A stretch of DNA of 64,000 nucleotides from Thereva unica (lineage: Eukaryota; Arthropoda; Insecta; Diptera; Therevidae), in NCBI GenBank assembly GCA_949987705.1, contig OX465281.1, positions 164,004,393-164,068,392 of the forward strand, written 5' to 3'. This document shows positions 54,063 through 64,000 of this stretch, piece after piece. How positions within the stretch are numbered: the stretch's first letter is position 1; every line of letters begins with the position of its first letter. The notes beneath the pieces were generated by a model that saw only the letters and a program-made list of their open reading frames with translations, did no database searches and was not told where the DNA came from. The position numbers and the translations under genes are program-made.

Positions 54063-55534
54063 AATAGTACCGAAACCAAAAGGTGGCTTGCTATTTTACC
54101 TCAAAAATTCAAAAATAATAATTTCGTCCCTATAGTTATTCACAGATTCTACAAGGCAATTTTTCAAAAAAAATCTTTAAACCGAGAACCTTTAGCTGCA
54201 GATAACTTCTAATAATTGGTAAAATGTTGTCAATAATAAGGCTTAAAAATAACAAAAAAGTGCCTTCTTTTCAGTTTCAATTTATAAAAGATCAGTAAAT
54301 ATTTACTTGTCCCTATCGTTTTTCACAGGAGTGTATATATCATCAAGAGAAGTGACTTACTTGAAGTATGGACATGTCACCTTTTGATAATAACCTCCTC
54401 ATTTAGGATTTGACGAACGTTCGTTAAGTTTGTTCGTCCATTTACGTGTGTACAAGAAATTATAAAGCAATCACAAATGAATCCTAAATAAAATGAATTT
54501 CGAGTTTCACAAATGTGACTGAAACTGATGTAACTTCTCATACAACTGTTTCCACCATGTTTCTACCTTCGGGGTTGAATTTCGAAAAATCCATGACGCC
54601 GTGTTTCATTATTTATGGTGTATGGTATTTATACATAATTCGAAAAAAATCTGGAGTAGATATGCTATGCCGGTTCTGGGACAATTTAACATGGGGTTTT
54701 ACATATAACCCCTAGATTCACCTTTTTCGCCATCTTGGATTTTCTTCGCTGTGCCAATTGGTTTGTGACGTCACATGGTCATGTACGAGAGAAAGAAAGG
54801 GCAAGTGAATGCGCGTGTGTGATGCTGGGCCAGGGTCGGTGGCTTGGTCTCAGCGTGGGCGGGGCCTCGGCGGGGCTGCGGCGGGGTCCTCGGCTGGGGC
54901 TGTGGCGGGCTCCTCGGCTGGGGCCTCGGCGGCGTCACTTTGATTGGCAGGTGGTCTAGTTTGGTTCACAGGTGTTCACTCGCGGGTGGCTTTTTTATGT
55001 CACTTTGATTGACATGCATCTGCTTCTCATTATAAGAAGAAAGGATATTAATTATTAACATATAATCTTATATATTAATAGGCAAACAAAAAGTTTGTAC
55101 ACGCTAAGGCTTTTTTGTTCGTGGACCGATTTCGTTTAAATTTTCAGAAAATGTTCTTTTAATGGCATAGTTTTGTAATAAGGAATTTCAACGAAATCGA
55201 TTCACGAATAAAAAAGTTATAGCGATTTTAATTTTTCGGATTTTAAAAAGCCGTTGGAAAATTTGAATTTTTTGTGAGCATCAACGTAGAGCTGAGTAGC
55301 CTACGATTGACACAAATGCCCTTTCAGTGAAGCGAATGAGAAACAGAGAAAAACAAGCGTTTGTGTGGATTTTTGGCGGCATAACTGACATAAAAAACTC
55401 GGCCACTTTGTGCGTGCATTTTTTTATACTCTTTTGTGTATAGTATTATTGAGTTGTATTGTGTAAGGGGCTGCCGTTCGTTTATGGCGAATGCCTTCAG
55501 AAATTTTAATTGATTCATTGCACCTTTAGAAATT
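54063..55534. other. Non-coding stretch with a G+C-rich minisatellite
   Basis: No gene is supported. It holds the Tc1 right end, a perfect 12-base palindrome ACGAACGTTCGT near 54412, the minisatellite at 54830-54945, and A+T-rich sequence of the kind often seen in insect repeats. Confidence 0.5.
54830..54945. repeat. G+C-rich minisatellite
   Basis: Imperfect units built on CCTCGGCTGGGGC and GGCGGGG give a local G+C content far above the rest of the window. An open frame across it is low-complexity and is not a gene. Confidence 0.7.
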
Positions 55535-55903
55535 TTGACTGATTCTTTTAAATGTGCTTTGAATGTTATTCCGGTTAATTTTGATTCGTTTTCGTGTGGT
55601 TCTTTTAATATGAGTTGTCATTTTTGTCGTGCCAAACATTTTCTGACTGAAGTAACTTTACGTAATACTGAGGCATTTTCTTTGTGTTGTCATAAAGGCA
55701 AAGTTAACCTACCTCCACTTTCTCAAAATTTCTTTTTCAATAATTTTTTTGAAGGATTAACTTCGAATGAAAGTGGTATTAAAAGTCGTTCTAAAATTTT
55801 TTTTGCAAATATTCGTTCGTATAATGCTGCCTTTGCAATGATTAGCTCTGAGTGTAATTTGTCAAATGACACTGTAAATGGCATTTATCATTTTACCACA
55901 TAG
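55535..55903 (+). pseudogene. Helitron-like replicase fragment (zinc-finger region)
   Basis: The frame has CHFCRAKHFLTE, then FSLCCHKGKVNLPPL, then IFFANIRSYNAAFAMIS and ends GIYHFTT. This order (C-x2-C, CCxxGKVxLP, NIRxYNxAF, GxYxF) is diagnostic of the region before the Rep domain of Helitron proteins. It is a fragment: no Rep or helicase motifs follow, and the start codon is not ATG. It differs from the fragment at 5374-6552, which covers the part just before this region. Confidence 0.85.
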
Positions 55904-56184
55904 CCAAGCAAGACATCATGGATGCGATTAAAAAAATCCTGGGAAATTTTAGATGCTCTGGAGCGACAATGGAAATGTTTCATAGTAATTAAAAATTCGC
56001 CATTGCGAATAATTTTTTTTTTTAAATAAAAATATTTAAATTGAATTTAAATTCGAACAAATCGAGAATTTTATATATTTGTTGGTTTTGTGACCGAATT
56101 TCGGTAACGGGGATCCCAACTAGTTAATATAATATATAATTTGTAATAACAAAATATTACCTGAGAACAATCAAAGTATTTATT

Positions 56185-57180
56185 TGAAAGCAAAATAGCT
56201 GTATGTATCAAGCGAATCTAAAAGCAAAGTAACAGGAAATCAGACTTGAAGAAAGGCCAGAAGCACGATTGTTGATCTTGATCGCATCTGGTATAAGAAA
56301 AAACAAATAACAAATACTCTCTGTGGAAGCAGCCAAGCAAATTGTTTTTGTCAGATATCTTTTTTTACTTGCAACAAAATCTGCTAGAGTGCATAGCTTT
56401 TGTAAAAGCTTTTCGTTCATATCAGTAGACAACTTGCTCCTTTTTTATATAGGAAGCCCCTGCCTAGTCGGAAGATGCCAATTGGAATTATAATTTATGT
56501 GTTTTTACATATACTCGAGAAAGGTTTCTAAGTATATTAAAATCTTTTGCACATGCGTATCTGTTAGCAAGAAAAAAATTTACATCGAATTCTTGTTTCA
56601 TTTAAGAATGAAATTTCTTAATTACGTGTAACCATAGATCGAGATTAATAATAAATAACACTCCAAAAAATAAACTGCTTTTGCTGTTGTCCGGTAAAAA
56701 ACACATTTTTCTCACACTAGTTGTGCTAATTTATGTATATAATGTAAAAGAATAGGATAGGAGAGGAACATATTTTAGTAGTGTAGCAGAAATCTTAAAA
56801 CCAGCCATCCTATATTTTTTATTATTAACAGCAATTGATAATATTATTTTTAATAAAAAATGTTATGCGAAAACAAACAAAAGCATCAAAAGCAAAATAA
56901 TTACGAAATGTGCCAGTGAATCTTAAAGCAAAGTAACAGGAACACAGTTAAAGGAAAGTCAGAAACACACCGCACAATTGCGCTTTTAATCACAGTTGCA
57001 AAGAGGCCGCAAAAAGATATGGTAAAACAAAATCGGCAACTAAGTTAAATTGATTGCGTCAGCAGGTTTTTTAAGTTGCTGCAAAGTCCGCTATGTGCAT
57101 AACATTTTAACATATACTCGAAGGGTACCCCATATATACATATTAACATTGCTACAAGCACTAAAGCTTTAGTGTTCAGT
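56185..57180 (+). repeat. Diverged direct repeats upstream of the polymerase gene
   Basis: About 56185-56530 and 56885-57130 share ordered blocks: AAAGCAAAGTAACAGGAA (56222 and 56930), AAGTCAGAAACAC-like, a GTGCATA block and CATATACTCGA (about 56510 and 57112). They are about 700 bases apart and much diverged between blocks. A third partial copy of the TGCATAAC block is at about 57382. The rest of 55904-57393 holds no gene. Confidence 0.65.
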
Positions 57181-57393
57181 AGAATAAAGTGTCTTTTGCT
57201 GGAGAAAAAAAGGGTTTTTACTGAATGCGTTTATGAATACCTGTTATCAGCCTGGTAAAACGAACCCATGGAAATTATTTTGATCTTATTATGATGTCGA
57301 ATTACTATTAACCAAGTCTAATTCTTTAAACATGCTTGAATTAAATCACGCAAACCATTTAGAAAATCATAGCAGCATTTTTGCATAACAAAA

Positions 57394-57430
57394 AGTATAA
57401 AAGGAGTAAAAATAGTCAAGTAGTTCATTC
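57394..57430 (+). promoter_or_regulatory. Core promoter: TATA box and initiator of the polymerase gene
   Basis: TATAAAAGG at about 57391-57400 is followed about 30 bases later by TCATTC at 57425-57430, an exact fit to the arthropod initiator TCAKTY. The first ATG of the polymerase frame is about 110 bases downstream. Spacing and order are as in a standard RNA polymerase II core promoter. Confidence 0.6.
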
Positions 57431-57535
57431 TTCACCTGTCAGTCATAGAGACAAGAGACAACGGCAAAGGAATTTTGTAATAATTTCATATAAAATATTT
57501 TCTTTGTGGAAAAAGCAAGGCCAATAGGAAATAAT

Positions 57536-60500
57536 ATGGAAAGTGCAGTGAAAAATTTTGTTGAAAGTGCGAAGGCAGCATTTGCAAAAGCTCAAAATAA
57601 CTGGGGATTAACTGAACAAGGCGTAAAAGATTGTAGTAAAAATCTAAGATTTTTAAATAATGCTTTAAAGAACGCATCAACAACTAGCGAACGTCATCAC
57701 TTAGGTAATGGGATTAGCCTCTTACAAGGATACCGGACCCAATTGAAGCAGTTGCGGTTAGTGACAGGAGCTGGCTTATCAAAACGAACCAACTGGGCTT
57801 CAAAAAGAGTCAAATGGGAAGATGTGCAATCTGCTTTTAATGGGCGCATTAGGACAGGCGATATTACCAACCTAAAGCATAAAGAGCCAAAGGAGTTCCT
57901 ACATGATTGCATTGGACTTTTCAGTCGTCGTATCAATAATGAATTGAAGAAAGAAGCTAAAATCAAGGTCAACGCAGTATTTTGCGGTGAATTTAAAACT
58001 ATAAAGGCTGATGCGGAGTTATTTGAGTTAAAATACATGAATACGAAGAACGTGCCCATATACAGAGATACCGTCATTAACACCTGGTTCAAACAGAATG
58101 TTGAGGAACCAATATTAAGAAAACTAGAAGAATTCCAGGAACAGGATAGTGGCTGGGCTTTATCCGCAATCATCAACCTAGCCGTTAACATTAATAAATT
58201 CACCCCTCAACTAGGATCCTCTTATATTGAGCTGCCGCAACAAATTAAGTGCAAAAAGGCCTGCATCAATGTGAAAAACGAAGACAATGCATCCAGTTGA
58301 GAGAGCATCCAGTTGAGAGAGCAGATCGTGTAACACAGTACCCGAAATATTCCCACGTTTTGAACCTAGGAGACATTAAATTTCCGATGACAATTAAGCA
58401 GATTCCCCGATTCGAGAAACAAAATAATCTATCGGTGAACGTATACAATTTGATGAAGATTAAAAAAGATAATTTTAAAGTTCTACCAACGTATTTAACC
58501 AAGGAAAAGAAGGAAAAACATGTAAATTTACTTATGATACAAAATAAATACTGTGATGAGGGGATATGAACAATGAAGATGAACCCATCAAATACCATTT
58601 CGTTTGGATCAAGAACCTCTCTCGGCTGCTATCATCACAGTTGTCGAAAAATGCTCATCAAAAATACTTTTGCGATCGCTGTCTCCACTACTTTTATTCA
58701 TCAGCTGCACTAGAACGTCACTTGGAGGACTGCAAGGAACTCAACAACTGTAGAATCCGGCTACCAACAGAGGCCCAGAAGCAGCTTAGATTTAAGAATT
58801 TTAGAAATAAGATAGAAGCGCCGTTTATTATTTACGCGGACTTAGAATGTCTTTTGTTAGACTGTAGTGAAAAGGACGATATTCAAAATCATGTACCATG
58901 TAGTATAGGGTTTTATATTAAATGTTCATATAACCCCACGCTATCGTTTTTCAAATCTTATCGTGGCGAGGATTGTATTGAGTGGTTTGTGCGCGAGTTG
59001 AATCAATTCGCTGAAAATTTAGAATCCATTTTTCTTTGTCCTCTACCGATGGACCAGATGACATCTGGTGAAATGGAGTTCTTTCAGGCTGCCACACTCT
59101 GTCATATATGTGAGAAACCATTTACTGGGGGTGATAAAAAGGTTCGCGATCACTGCCACCTAACAGGTGTGTACCGAGGCCCAGCGCATGAAGGATGTAA
59201 TATAAATTTTCAAGATAGTCACACCGTCCCCGTAATTTTCCACAACCTTAGCGGCTACGATTCCCATTTCATTATTAAAAATATAGCTTCTGATATCCAA
59301 GGCCGCGTTGATCTCCTGCCTATAAATAAAGAGAAATATATTTCTTTTACAAAACATTTGGATGGATATCCAATTAAATTTCGATTTATAGACTCTTTTC
59401 GCTTTATGGCCAGTAGCTTAGATACTCTGTCCTCACATTTAAGTTCTTTTCCAGTTTTAAAAGCTCAATTTCAAAATTTATCTGAAAATCAATTCTATCT
59501 ATTAACACGTAAAGGTGTATATCCCTACGATTATTTTGACTCTAAAGATCGGTTTTTAGAAACTTCTTTACCCCCCATTTCTAAATTTTATAATAGGTTA
59601 AATGATTGTGATATTAGTGAGGAAGATTATGCACATGCCTGTAAAGTTTGGCATGAATTCAATTTAAATAATTTGGGTGAATACTCCGATTTATATTTAA
59701 AGATAGATGTTCTATTGTTAGCTGATGTTTTTGAACAATTCCGTGCGAGCTGCTACAAAACTTATGGCCTTGATCCCGCTCATTACTTTACTCTACCAGG
59801 TTATACTTGAGATGCGATGCTTAAATATACTGGCGTTACTTTAGAGTTATTAACTGATATAGATATGCTCATGTTTGTTGAGCGTGGAATTCGGGGTGGC
59901 CTAAGTTAATCTCCAAAACGTTATTCCAAAGCAAATAATAAATATTTTATGGCCGACTACGATTGCTCCCAACCTTCAAAATTTATACAATATTACGATA
60001 TTAATAACCAATATGGTTGGGCAATGTCACAACTTCTACCTCACAGTGGCTTCAAGTGGGTGGAAAATGTAGACAACTTTCAGATTGAAGATGTGCTCGA
60101 CGACTCACCCGTGGGCTACATTCTGGAAGTAGACTTAGAGTATCCCCAAGAAATTCATGACCTTCATAAACATTTACCATTTTGCCCCGAACATAGAGCG
60201 CCTTCTGGCTCAAAACAAAATAAACTAATGGCTACACTGTACAACAAAACTAAATATGTTTTACATTATAAAAATTTAAAACAAGCTCTCCGTTGCGGAT
60301 TAAAATTAACAAAAATTCATAAACTTCTTCAATTCAATCAGTCTGCATGTCTCAAGTCTTATATTGACCTAAACACCTGCCTTAGAGCATTAGCTAAAAA
60401 TGATTTTGAGAAAAATCTCTTTAAACTTATGAATAACGCAGTTTTCGGGAAGACTATGGAGAATGTTAGGAAGCATAGCATTGTTAAGCTAGTAACCAAG

Positions 60501-61217
60501 TGGTTGGGGCGATACGGTGCCGAAGCTCTTATATCCAAACCCGAATTCAAGACATCGACAATTTTCAATGAGAATCTGGTAGCCATCGAACTTAATAAGA
60601 CTGAGATTTATTTCAATAAACCAATTTATGTGGGTATGTGCATTCTCGACTTAGCAAAGACTACCATTTATGATTTCCATTACAACTATATGATCCCCCA
60701 ATTTAATTCCGACTGTGTAGTGTGCTATACTGATACAGATTCTCTTATTTATGAAATTACCTATCCCGATTTATATGATATAATTAAACATGATTGCCAT
60801 ACTCATTTTGACACAAGTGACTATCCTTTCAACAACATCTGGGGCATCCCTCTAGTTAATAAAAAAGTGCTGGGTCTCATGAAGGATGAAAATAATGGTC
60901 GCATAATGAATGAGTTTGTTGGACTAAGATCAAAGATGTACGCGATCCGTGTAGAGGGTAAGGATAACACTAAAAACTCGAAGGGTGTAAAAAGAAATAT
61001 TGTTAAAAATAGATTAACTTTTGCTGATTATGTAGAATGTTTGAATAATAATGTCGAGAAAATAGTTAGCCAAAATTTAATACAATCGAAAAAACATGAA
61101 GTAAGCACCATCACTCAATCAAAAATTGCGCTAAGTCCTCACGACGATAAGAGATATTTAGTATCAAATTCCTATGACACGTTACCGTGGGGCCATTATA
61201 GTATAATGGTTATATAG
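57536..61217 (+). pseudogene. Protein-primed family B DNA polymerase (Polinton/Maverick-like), disrupted
   Basis: I choose ATG 57536 as start. The first 255 codons are a basic, mostly helical region of unknown role. Then come a Cys-His finger (CDRCLHYF...HLEDC, near 58675-58735), the exonuclease motifs YADLEC, NLSGYDSHF and YLKIDVLLLADVF, an inserted HNH/endonuclease VII-like zinc motif (CHICEKPF...HCHLTGVYRG), and polymerase motifs NQYGWAMS, LMNNAVFGKTMENV and YTDTDSL (about 60730). The set is diagnostic of the B_2 polymerases of Polintons and related plasmids and viruses. Damage: frame changes near 58280-58300 (with an 18-base duplication) and 58560, and in-frame stops at 59808-59810 and about 59908. 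Capsid, integrase and ATPase genes are not seen in the window. Confidence 0.88.
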
Positions 61218-61293
61218 AATAAGTTAAGGTTAATTAGAGTACACCGTTAAGATAACGAATAAGAAAAATAATGTGAAATGTATTATACGAAAA
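60512..61293 (+). repeat. Left arm of the tail-to-tail polymerase duplication
   Basis: These 782 bases match the reverse complement of 63221-64000 almost exactly; the differences seen are a few substitutions and a 2-base indel. The match ends sharply at 61293 and continues beyond the window on the right arm. Confidence 0.95.
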
Positions 61294-61442
61294 TAAAAGA
61301 ATATTTTATAATGTTTTAAACACTGCTTTATTTAAAATTCCTTAACATATTTGCCGAGCACATCGGCCATGGTGCATTATACAACATAATCTATTTGCTT
61401 CCCGAGTTGTAAGGTTTGGACACCCGGCTGGGCAGCTTCATT
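61294..61442. other. Spacer left of the palindrome
   Basis: Unique sequence with no gene seen, between the end of the polymerase repeat arm and the start of the large palindrome. Confidence 0.4.
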
Positions 61443-62445
61443 TAGATCTTTAGCACTACTCAAAGAAAAATAACAATTAGTCCCTTTAACAACAAGGGTA
61501 TTGTAAAACTTAACTCAGTATAAACGCCACCTTGCGGAAATTTCAGCATTATGAATGTCGACTAAGTTATAATTAATTTATGCAAATATATTTTTCCTTA
61601 CTGATAAACAGAACTTCAATCGCTTTATTTCAAATCCACTTTTTCTGTTGCAGCCGGCATGAAACCGTGAATAGTTTTAAATATTTGCGAATAAAAAAAA
61701 AATATCTTAATGCTTCAGAATGCTGTTTAAATCCATCGCGAATGGGGGCAATTGTTTTTTTTTTGTTTCAGATATTTTTATGATACATAAAAAACAAAAT
61801 TTTACATAAAGTATGTAACTTAAATTAAAACTGTCGTGTGCGAGAGAAAGATCACGGTGTATGAGGCCTTCATGTTACATTATCATGTGAAAAAGGCAGT
61901 TTTATTTTCGGTTTATTATAATCATCGGAAGAGAGAATTTTTTTTTTGCCAACATTTTTTTATTACGAGTATTAATTATTTAACACAGTCGTCACGAGAA
62001 TTTTTTTTTTTTCGCTTTTTGTCCATACAACACAGAGCCCTGTTCATCAGCTGTTTGTTCACCTGTTTTTTTACCAGCAATCGCAACAAGAATTTTACAA
62101 CGAAAACTGCCCAGTTGTTGCGATTGCTGGTAAAAAAAAAGCGAAAATAAAACTGCCTTTTTCACATGATAATGTAACATGAAGGCCTCATACACCGTGA
62201 TCTTTCTCTCGCACACGACAGTTTTAATTTAAGTTACATACTTTATGTAAAATTTTGTTTTTTATTTATCATAAAAATATCTGAAACAAAAAAAAAACAA
62301 TTGCCCCCATTCGCGATGGATTTAAACAGCATCCATAATGCTGAAATTTCCCCAAGGTGGCATTTATACTGAGTTAAGTTTTACAATACCCTTGTTGTTA
62401 AAGGGACTAATTGTTATTTTTCTTTGAGTAGTGCTAAAGATCTAA
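61443..62445. mobile_element. Large imperfect palindrome (foldback element) between the polymerase copies
   Basis: The left arm 61443-61908 pairs with the right arm 62146-62445. Shared blocks include AGATCTTTAGCACTACTCAA at the ends and ACTGTCGTGTGCGAGAGAAA inside. The left arm has about 170 extra bases (61555-61725). The centre holds a further hairpin (TACCAGCAATCGCAACAA at 62071 against 62115-62132). No transposase is encoded. Two mirror-image small open frames come from the arms. Confidence 0.85.
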
Positions 62446-63220
62446 TAGACTAAGAGCCAGCGACGTATTTTGGGTTGTCATTTCATTAGTCATGAAAATT
62501 TCCACACTGAATCTTATACACCTGCTGAACAATAAAAGCTAGTTCTGGCAACCCCCAGTGGCCGGAATGTAGTACCCTAAAATTACAAAAGGGGTAGGAA
62601 ATAAAGTTCAATTTTGTTATAGTATTAGTCATGAATTTTCAGGAGTTTATTTTTGATGGTATTCTCTATTTATAAAAATTATTGCCAGAACATTTACCCG
62701 TCACCAAAGTGCCGCCAGAACGCTGTAAATATTCATTTAACAAAACGATATTTTTGTGATTTCATTATAGTTCAGTCGACAGAGTCAGACTAAATGTTAA
62801 CTCACGAAACTTTTTCTAAAAATATAGTTTTTCGTGAGTAGAATATGTTAAAAAAAAGTTTTGGAAAATCGGTTGTACGCTACCCCTAAAAACAACCCCC
62901 TAAAAACAGAAAATTTCGTTTTTGGTTAATATCTTTTAAACGGAAAGTCCTATCCTAAAATATTGTTTACAAAGTTTGTAGATCATGCGATTATCTACAA
63001 AAAATGATATTATACATTTTCCCGTACGAATCGCTGTTCATGAGATATCGCCGTTTTAAAGATTTAAGATACTCATCCCCTAATTCTCAACTTGCATAGG
63101 TCATCAGACGTTCAATAAATCCTCTGTTGCACTACATGGCTATTATTATCAGGGGTGATTCCAGGATGGTTTTGAAGAGACAAATTGTTCTAGAGAGGGG
63201 GCTATGCCCACTATCCACAC
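62446..63220. other. Spacer right of the palindrome
   Basis: No gene is supported. It has short direct repeats of CCAGAAC type near 62685-62735 and A+T-rich sequence. It ends where the right polymerase arm begins at 63221. Confidence 0.4.
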
Positions 63221-64000
63221 TTTTCGTATAATACATTTCACATTATTTTTCTTATTCGTTATCTTAACGGTGTACTCTAATTAACCTTAACTTATTCTAT
63301 ATCCATTACACTATAATGGCCCCACGGTAACGTGTCATAGGAATTCGATACTAAATATCTCTTATCGTCGTGAGGACTTAGCGCAATTTTTGATTGAGTG
63401 ATGGTGCTTACTTCATGTTTTTTCGATTGTATTAAATTTTGGCTAACTATTTTCTCGACATTATTATTCAAACATTCTACATAATCATCAAAAGTTAATC
63501 TATTTTTAACAATATTTCTTTTTACACCCTTAGATTTTTTAGTTTTATCCTTACCCTCTACACGGATCGCGTACATCTTTGATCTTAGTCCAACAAACTC
63601 ATTCATTATGCGACCATTATTTTCATCCTTCATGAGACCCAGCACTTTTTTATTAACTAGAGGGATGCCCCAGATGTTGTTGAAAGGATAGTCACTTGTG
63701 TCAAAATGAGTATGGCAATCATGTTTAATTATATCATTTAAATCGGGATAGGTAATTTCATAAATAAGAGAATCTGTATCAGTATAGCACACTACACAGT
63801 CGGAATTAAATTGGGGGATCATATAGTTGTAATGGAAATCATAAATGGTAGTCTTTGCTAAGTCGAGAATGCACATACCCACATAAATTGGTTTATTGAA
63901 ATAAATCTCAGTCTTATTAAGTTCGATGGCTACCAGATTCTCATTGAAAATTGTCGATGTCTTGAATTCGGGTTTGGATATAAGAGCTTCGGCACCGTAT
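63221..64000 (-). repeat. Right arm of the tail-to-tail polymerase duplication
   Basis: Reverse complement of 60512-61293, cut by the window edge, so the true arm is longer. Confidence 0.95.
63292..64000 (-). CDS. Second copy of the family B DNA polymerase, C-terminal part
   Basis: The minus-strand frame enters from the right edge and stays open to a TAA at 63292-63294. It holds polymerase motif C (YTDTDSL, about 63769-63789) and the C-terminus ending LPWGHYSVMDIE. It differs from the left copy by a few residues (for example DLNDII for DLYDII and TFDDY for TFADY), and its C-terminus ends differently because of a 2-base indel at the stop. No damage is visible in this part; whether the whole gene is intact cannot be seen. 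Confidence 0.9.
   Translation of the reverse strand, partial: YGAEALISKPEFKTSTIFNENLVAIELNKTEIYFNKPIYVGMCILDLAKTTIYDFHYNYMIPQFNSDCVVCYTDTDSLIYEITYPDLNDIIKHDCHTHFDTSDYPFNNIWGIPLVNKKVLGLMKDENNGRIMNEFVGLRSKMYAIRVEGKDKTKKSKGVKRNIVKNRLTFDDYVECLNNNVEKIVSQNLIQSKKHEVSTITQSKIALSPHDDKRYLVSNSYDTLPWGHYSVMDIE

Noticed and set aside
54735..54959. 74-codon Arg/Gly-rich frame
   Set aside because: Translation of a G+C-rich minisatellite.
57506..57535. Earlier start of the polymerase frame
   Set aside because: The codon at 57506 is GTG; the first ATG is at 57536 and fits better after the core promoter.
61836..62216. Two small frames with identical starts on opposite strands
   Set aside because: They arise from the two arms of the palindrome at 61443-62445.
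1..64000. Bacterial-style operons, ribosome binding sites, riboswitches
   Set aside because: The DNA is eukaryotic; none of these apply and none were seen.

Overview
The window reads as insect nuclear DNA, A+T-rich and built almost entirely of transposable elements. No host gene, rRNA gene, functional tRNA gene or CRISPR array is visible. The case for an insect rests on the mix of element families: Ty3/gypsy with the insect-type Gag finger, BEL/Pao with fused Gag-Pol, LOA-like and I-like non-LTR retrotransposons with RNase H, Tc1, Helitron-like helicases and a protein-primed family B DNA polymerase. I cannot name the order or species.

Layout. 1-4.1 kb: 3' part of an apparently intact gypsy element (G1), with a canonical -1 frameshift heptamer between gag and pol. 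4.1-8.6 kb: dispersed repeats, a tRNA-like remnant and two oppositely oriented pieces of a Helitron-like replicase/helicase gene. 8.6-37.6 kb: a nested stack. The host is a decayed BEL element (B, + strand). A second BEL element (A, - strand, 14604-22969, duplication GGTTC) sits in B's leader. A foldback DNA element (D, 18611-19694, AGAT) sits in A. A third BEL element (C, + strand, 26756-35551, ACCTA) sits in B's RNase H region. A rearranged gypsy element (E, 8626-14180, AGGT) abuts B's 5' LTR and itself carries a MITE (9245-10036, ACTT). 37.6-40.7 kb: non-LTR debris and A+T-rich sequence. 40.7-51.6 kb: an LOA-like and an I-like retrotransposon, both on the - strand, arranged head to tail. 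51.6-57.4 kb: tandem repeats, a Tc1 relic, a G+C-rich minisatellite and another Helitron piece. 57.4-64 kb: a family B DNA polymerase gene behind a recognisable core promoter. A second copy of its 3' end lies tail to tail with it (60512-61293 against 63221-64000), around a spacer that contains another large palindrome.

Condition. C has one uninterrupted 1737-codon Gag-Pol and a second 185-codon ORF of unknown function; it and G1 look the most recently active. A, B, E, the LOA-like and I-like elements, the Helitron pieces, Tc1 and the left polymerase copy all carry stops, frameshifts, deletions or catalytic substitutions.

Best candidates for something undescribed: the tail-to-tail polymerase locus (57.4-64 kb); the extra ORF of C (33350-33907), which spans the polypurine tract and ends inside the LTR; and element E, whose gag-pol core is bracketed by inverted copies of its own LTR termini.
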